Positions 5,727 through 7,234 of a stretch of 7,234 nt of DNA are shown here, piece by piece (within the stretch, counting starts at the first letter, position 1; each line of letters starts with the position of its first letter). A model generated the notes under the pieces. The model saw nothing but the letters and a program-made list of their open reading frames with translations, was not told where the DNA came from and did no database searches. The position numbers were made by a program, and so were the translations under genes. This DNA is from Desulfobacterales bacterium (GTDB lineage Bacteria; Desulfobacterota; Desulfobacteria; Desulfobacterales; QNYZ01). The stretch covers positions 1 through 7,234 of the forward strand of contig JAOZUU010000137.1 in NCBI GenBank assembly GCA_029938515.1. Reading direction: 5' to 3'.

Positions 5727-7034
5727 ATGGAAGCGAGTCGTGAATTGAATTTTGACACCCTTGTGATCGGCGGAGGAATTGCCGGTTTACAGGCGTCCCT
5801 TGATCTTGCCGACCAGGGTTTTACAGTGGCCATTGTGGAAAAAGACGCCACCATCGGCGGAAAGATGATCCGGCTATCCAAAGTGTTTCCCACGCTGGAC
5901 TGTGCCAGCTGCATCACCACCCCCAAGATGGCATCGGCGGCCCATCACAAAAATATCACCCTGTTCACCTATTGCGATCTCAAATCACTGGACCGTGTAT
6001 CGGGGCTTATCAGCGCAGCGGTAACGCAACGGCCCCGCTATGTCGATCCGGACAAATGCATTGGGTGTCGGCGTTGTGAATACGAATGCCCCGTCTATGT
6101 GGACGATGAGGAGCAGGGTGGCTTTGCGGCCCGCAAGGCGATTCGCATTCCCTTTTCCAACGTCATTCCCCAGCTGGCCGTGCTGGATGTGGAGAACTGC
6201 ATGCTATGCGGGAAATGTGAAAAGGTCTGTCCAACCGACGCCATCGATTATTTTCAGGAGCCGGAAAATTTCACTATTACGACCAAAACAGCCATTTTGA
6301 CAACCGGTTTTGATTTGACCCCGGTCGAGAACAAACAGCAGTACGGGATGGGTAAAATTCCCAACGTGATTGACTCGATGCAGATGGAACGGCTGCTGGC
6401 ACCCCATGGGCCTTACAACCGGGTGTTACGGCCGTCAGATGGTATGGAGCCTGATTCGATTGCCTATGTGCAATGTGCCGGATCGAGGGACAAAAGCATG
6501 GGGGTTCCGTACTGCTCGCGGGTCTGCTGCATGTATGCCATCAAGCAGGCGATGCTATTGTCCGGCGCGTTAGCGCTGGCGGACATCACCATTTATTACA
6601 TGGACATTCGGGCATTCGGCAAAGGCTACGAGCAATTTTATCAAAATGCCAAAGCCATGGGGATTGAGTTTGTAAAGGCCAAGGTGGCCACCCTCAGCGA
6701 GGGCGACAATGGCGGTGTAACGGTACGCTACGAACTACAAAACGGTGAAGGTGTCACCACCAGGGATCATGACATCGTCGTGCTGTCATTGGGCATGATC
6801 CCCGGCTGGAATCCGATGGGAGTATGTCCCGTCTCGGTAGCCGACGATCACTTTATCCATACCCCCCTTCCCAAACTAACCCCCACCATAACAGACATGG
6901 ACGGTGTTTTTACCGCCGGTGCGGCTAGCGGTCCAAAAGATATCGTGGATACGATTAGTGAGGCGGGCGCCGCTGCCATGGAAGCTTCGAATTACTTGTT
7001 TAATTTGAAAAATGCCAGGAAAGCGGTGGCTTGA
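5727..7034 (+). CDS. Short HdrA-like flavin iron-sulfur oxidoreductase subunit
   Basis: A 435-residue relative of heterodisulfide reductase subunit A and of QmoA, cytoplasmic or loosely membrane-associated. An N-terminal FAD fold (VIGGGIAGLQASLDLA, 13-28) is followed by the HdrA hallmark DCASCITTPKM (58-68). An inserted ferredoxin domain has two [4Fe-4S] motifs: CIGCRRCEYEC (C111, C114, C117, C121) and CMLCGKCEKVC (C158, C161, C164, C168). Then come VQCAGSRD (C250), PYCSRVCCMYAIKQA (C263, C267, C268) and the second FAD-binding stretch VFTAGAASGPKDIVD (394-408). Both the N-terminal CxCGxNI iron-sulfur domain and the C-terminal ferredoxin of full HdrA are absent, as in QmoA-sized proteins. AGGAG (5717-5721) lies five bases before ATG 5727. 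In the HdrA family such flavoproteins bifurcate or distribute electrons; whether this one does is unknown. The window has no hdrB, hdrC or qmoC. Confidence 0.9.
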   Translation: MEASRELNFDTLVIGGGIAGLQASLDLADQGFTVAIVEKDATIGGKMIRLSKVFPTLDCASCITTPKMASAAHHKNITLFTYCDLKSLDRVSGLISAAVTQRPRYVDPDKCIGCRRCEYECPVYVDDEEQGGFAARKAIRIPFSNVIPQLAVLDVENCMLCGKCEKVCPTDAIDYFQEPENFTITTKTAILTTGFDLTPVENKQQYGMGKIPNVIDSMQMERLLAPHGPYNRVLRPSDGMEPDSIAYVQCAGSRDKSMGVPYCSRVCCMYAIKQAMLLSGALALADITIYYMDIRAFGKGYEQFYQNAKAMGIEFVKAKVATLSEGDNGGVTVRYELQNGEGVTTRDHDIVVLSLGMIPGWNPMGVCPVSVADDHFIHTPLPKLTPTITDMDGVFTAGAASGPKDIVDTISEAGAAAMEASNYLFNLKNARKAVA

Positions 7035-7097
7035 GACCGGCCGGTGAACGGGCAGAGGGGTGCAAGTCCCACATTAGATGATTAGGAGATGCTTAGA
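7035..7097 (+). other. Linker between the two hdrA genes with small symmetric elements
   Basis: A 63-base spacer. A 10-bp palindrome ACCGGCCGGT (7036-7045) begins two bases after the stop codon, and GGG-TGCAAGT-CCC (7058-7070) can form a tiny hairpin. Neither is followed by a T-run, so no terminator is claimed. AGGAG at 7084-7088 is the ribosome binding site of the next gene. Confidence 0.4.
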
Positions 7098-7234
7098 ATG
7101 ACCGAGGCTAAAAAAGAAAAGAATACCAGGGCTGAAAAAGAAAAGGTCGGCGTCTATATTTGTTACTGCGGCGGCAACATTTCCGATCACGTCGATGTGG
7201 AAAAGGTTCGGGACCGGATCGAAAAAATGCCGGG
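7098..7234 (+). CDS. hdrA: Full-type HdrA N-terminus (3' truncated by window end)
   Basis: Only the first 45 codons are present. After a charged, lysine/glutamate-rich lead of about 16 residues comes VGVYICYCGGNISDHVDVEKV, the N-terminal iron-sulfur domain signature (CxCGxNI, followed by VDVE) of complete heterodisulfide reductase subunit A. HdrA is a flavin and multi-[4Fe-4S] protein that routes electrons between Hdr, Mvh/FlpD-type and ferredoxin partners. The total size, and any fused MvhD domain as in QmoB, cannot be known from this window. ATG 7098 is chosen since AGGAG (7084-7088) lies nine bases upstream; an in-frame ATG at 7089 abuts the Shine-Dalgarno and is unlikely. It follows the short hdrA-like gene in the same direction and is very probably in the same operon. 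Confidence 0.85.
   Translation, partial: MTEAKKEKNTRAEKEKVGVYICYCGGNISDHVDVEKVRDRIEKMP

Noticed and set aside
7048..7075. GGGTGCAAGTCCC resembling sequences near the 5' end of some group II introns
   Set aside because: Only a dozen bases match from memory, the spacer is 63 bases long, and no intron domain V or reverse transcriptase is present.

Overview
The window looks like chromosomal DNA from an anaerobic deltaproteobacterium of the sulfate-reducer type (Desulfobacterales-like). This rests on the kind of genes present: HdrA-type flavo-iron-sulfur proteins, a FlpD/MvhD-like protein, TusA-like proteins and a sigma-54 activator with a cysteine-rich PAS domain. No taxonomic marker gene is present, so the assignment is an inference.

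Left part (1-1307): an exported protein of unknown function with a Ca-binding-like acidic loop and a possible fibronectin-III-like C-terminal half (31-822, possibly starting before the window). A gene-poor stretch of about 485 bases follows. It holds a long imperfect hairpin (851-916) and a small one-helix membrane protein gene that appears frameshifted at an A-run (1079-1245). Middle part: a 12-helix-class BT1/folate-biopterin-type MFS transporter (1308-2810, +) runs convergently toward a PAS-AAA+-Fis sigma-54-dependent activator (3029-4405, -, TTG start). The hairpin between them (2861-2893) reads as an intrinsic terminator for the activator gene.

Right part (4406-7234): a divergent control region with a perfect 16-bp palindrome, repeated TTAACA half-sites, an ACTTG-N13-CAAGT inverted repeat and a near-consensus -24/-12 sigma-54 promoter (4584-4599). 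Downstream lies a + strand operon: a TusA-like protein whose CPxP cysteine is replaced by alanine, a canonical TusA (CPGP), a diverged FlpD/MvhD-like protein, a short HdrA-like protein, and the start of a second, N-terminally complete HdrA cut by the window edge. An intrinsic terminator-like hairpin (5675-5714) sits inside the operon, just before the first hdrA-like gene.

Working model (inference): the cysteine-rich PAS activator senses a redox or sulfur-related signal, binds the TTAACA palindromes, and switches on the operon through sigma-54. The operon would encode a soluble electron-transfer module (two HdrA-type subunits plus FlpD-like) linked to sulfur-carrier proteins (TusA pair). No HdrB/HdrC, hydrogenase or formate dehydrogenase gene is visible in the window, so the catalytic partner must lie downstream or elsewhere.
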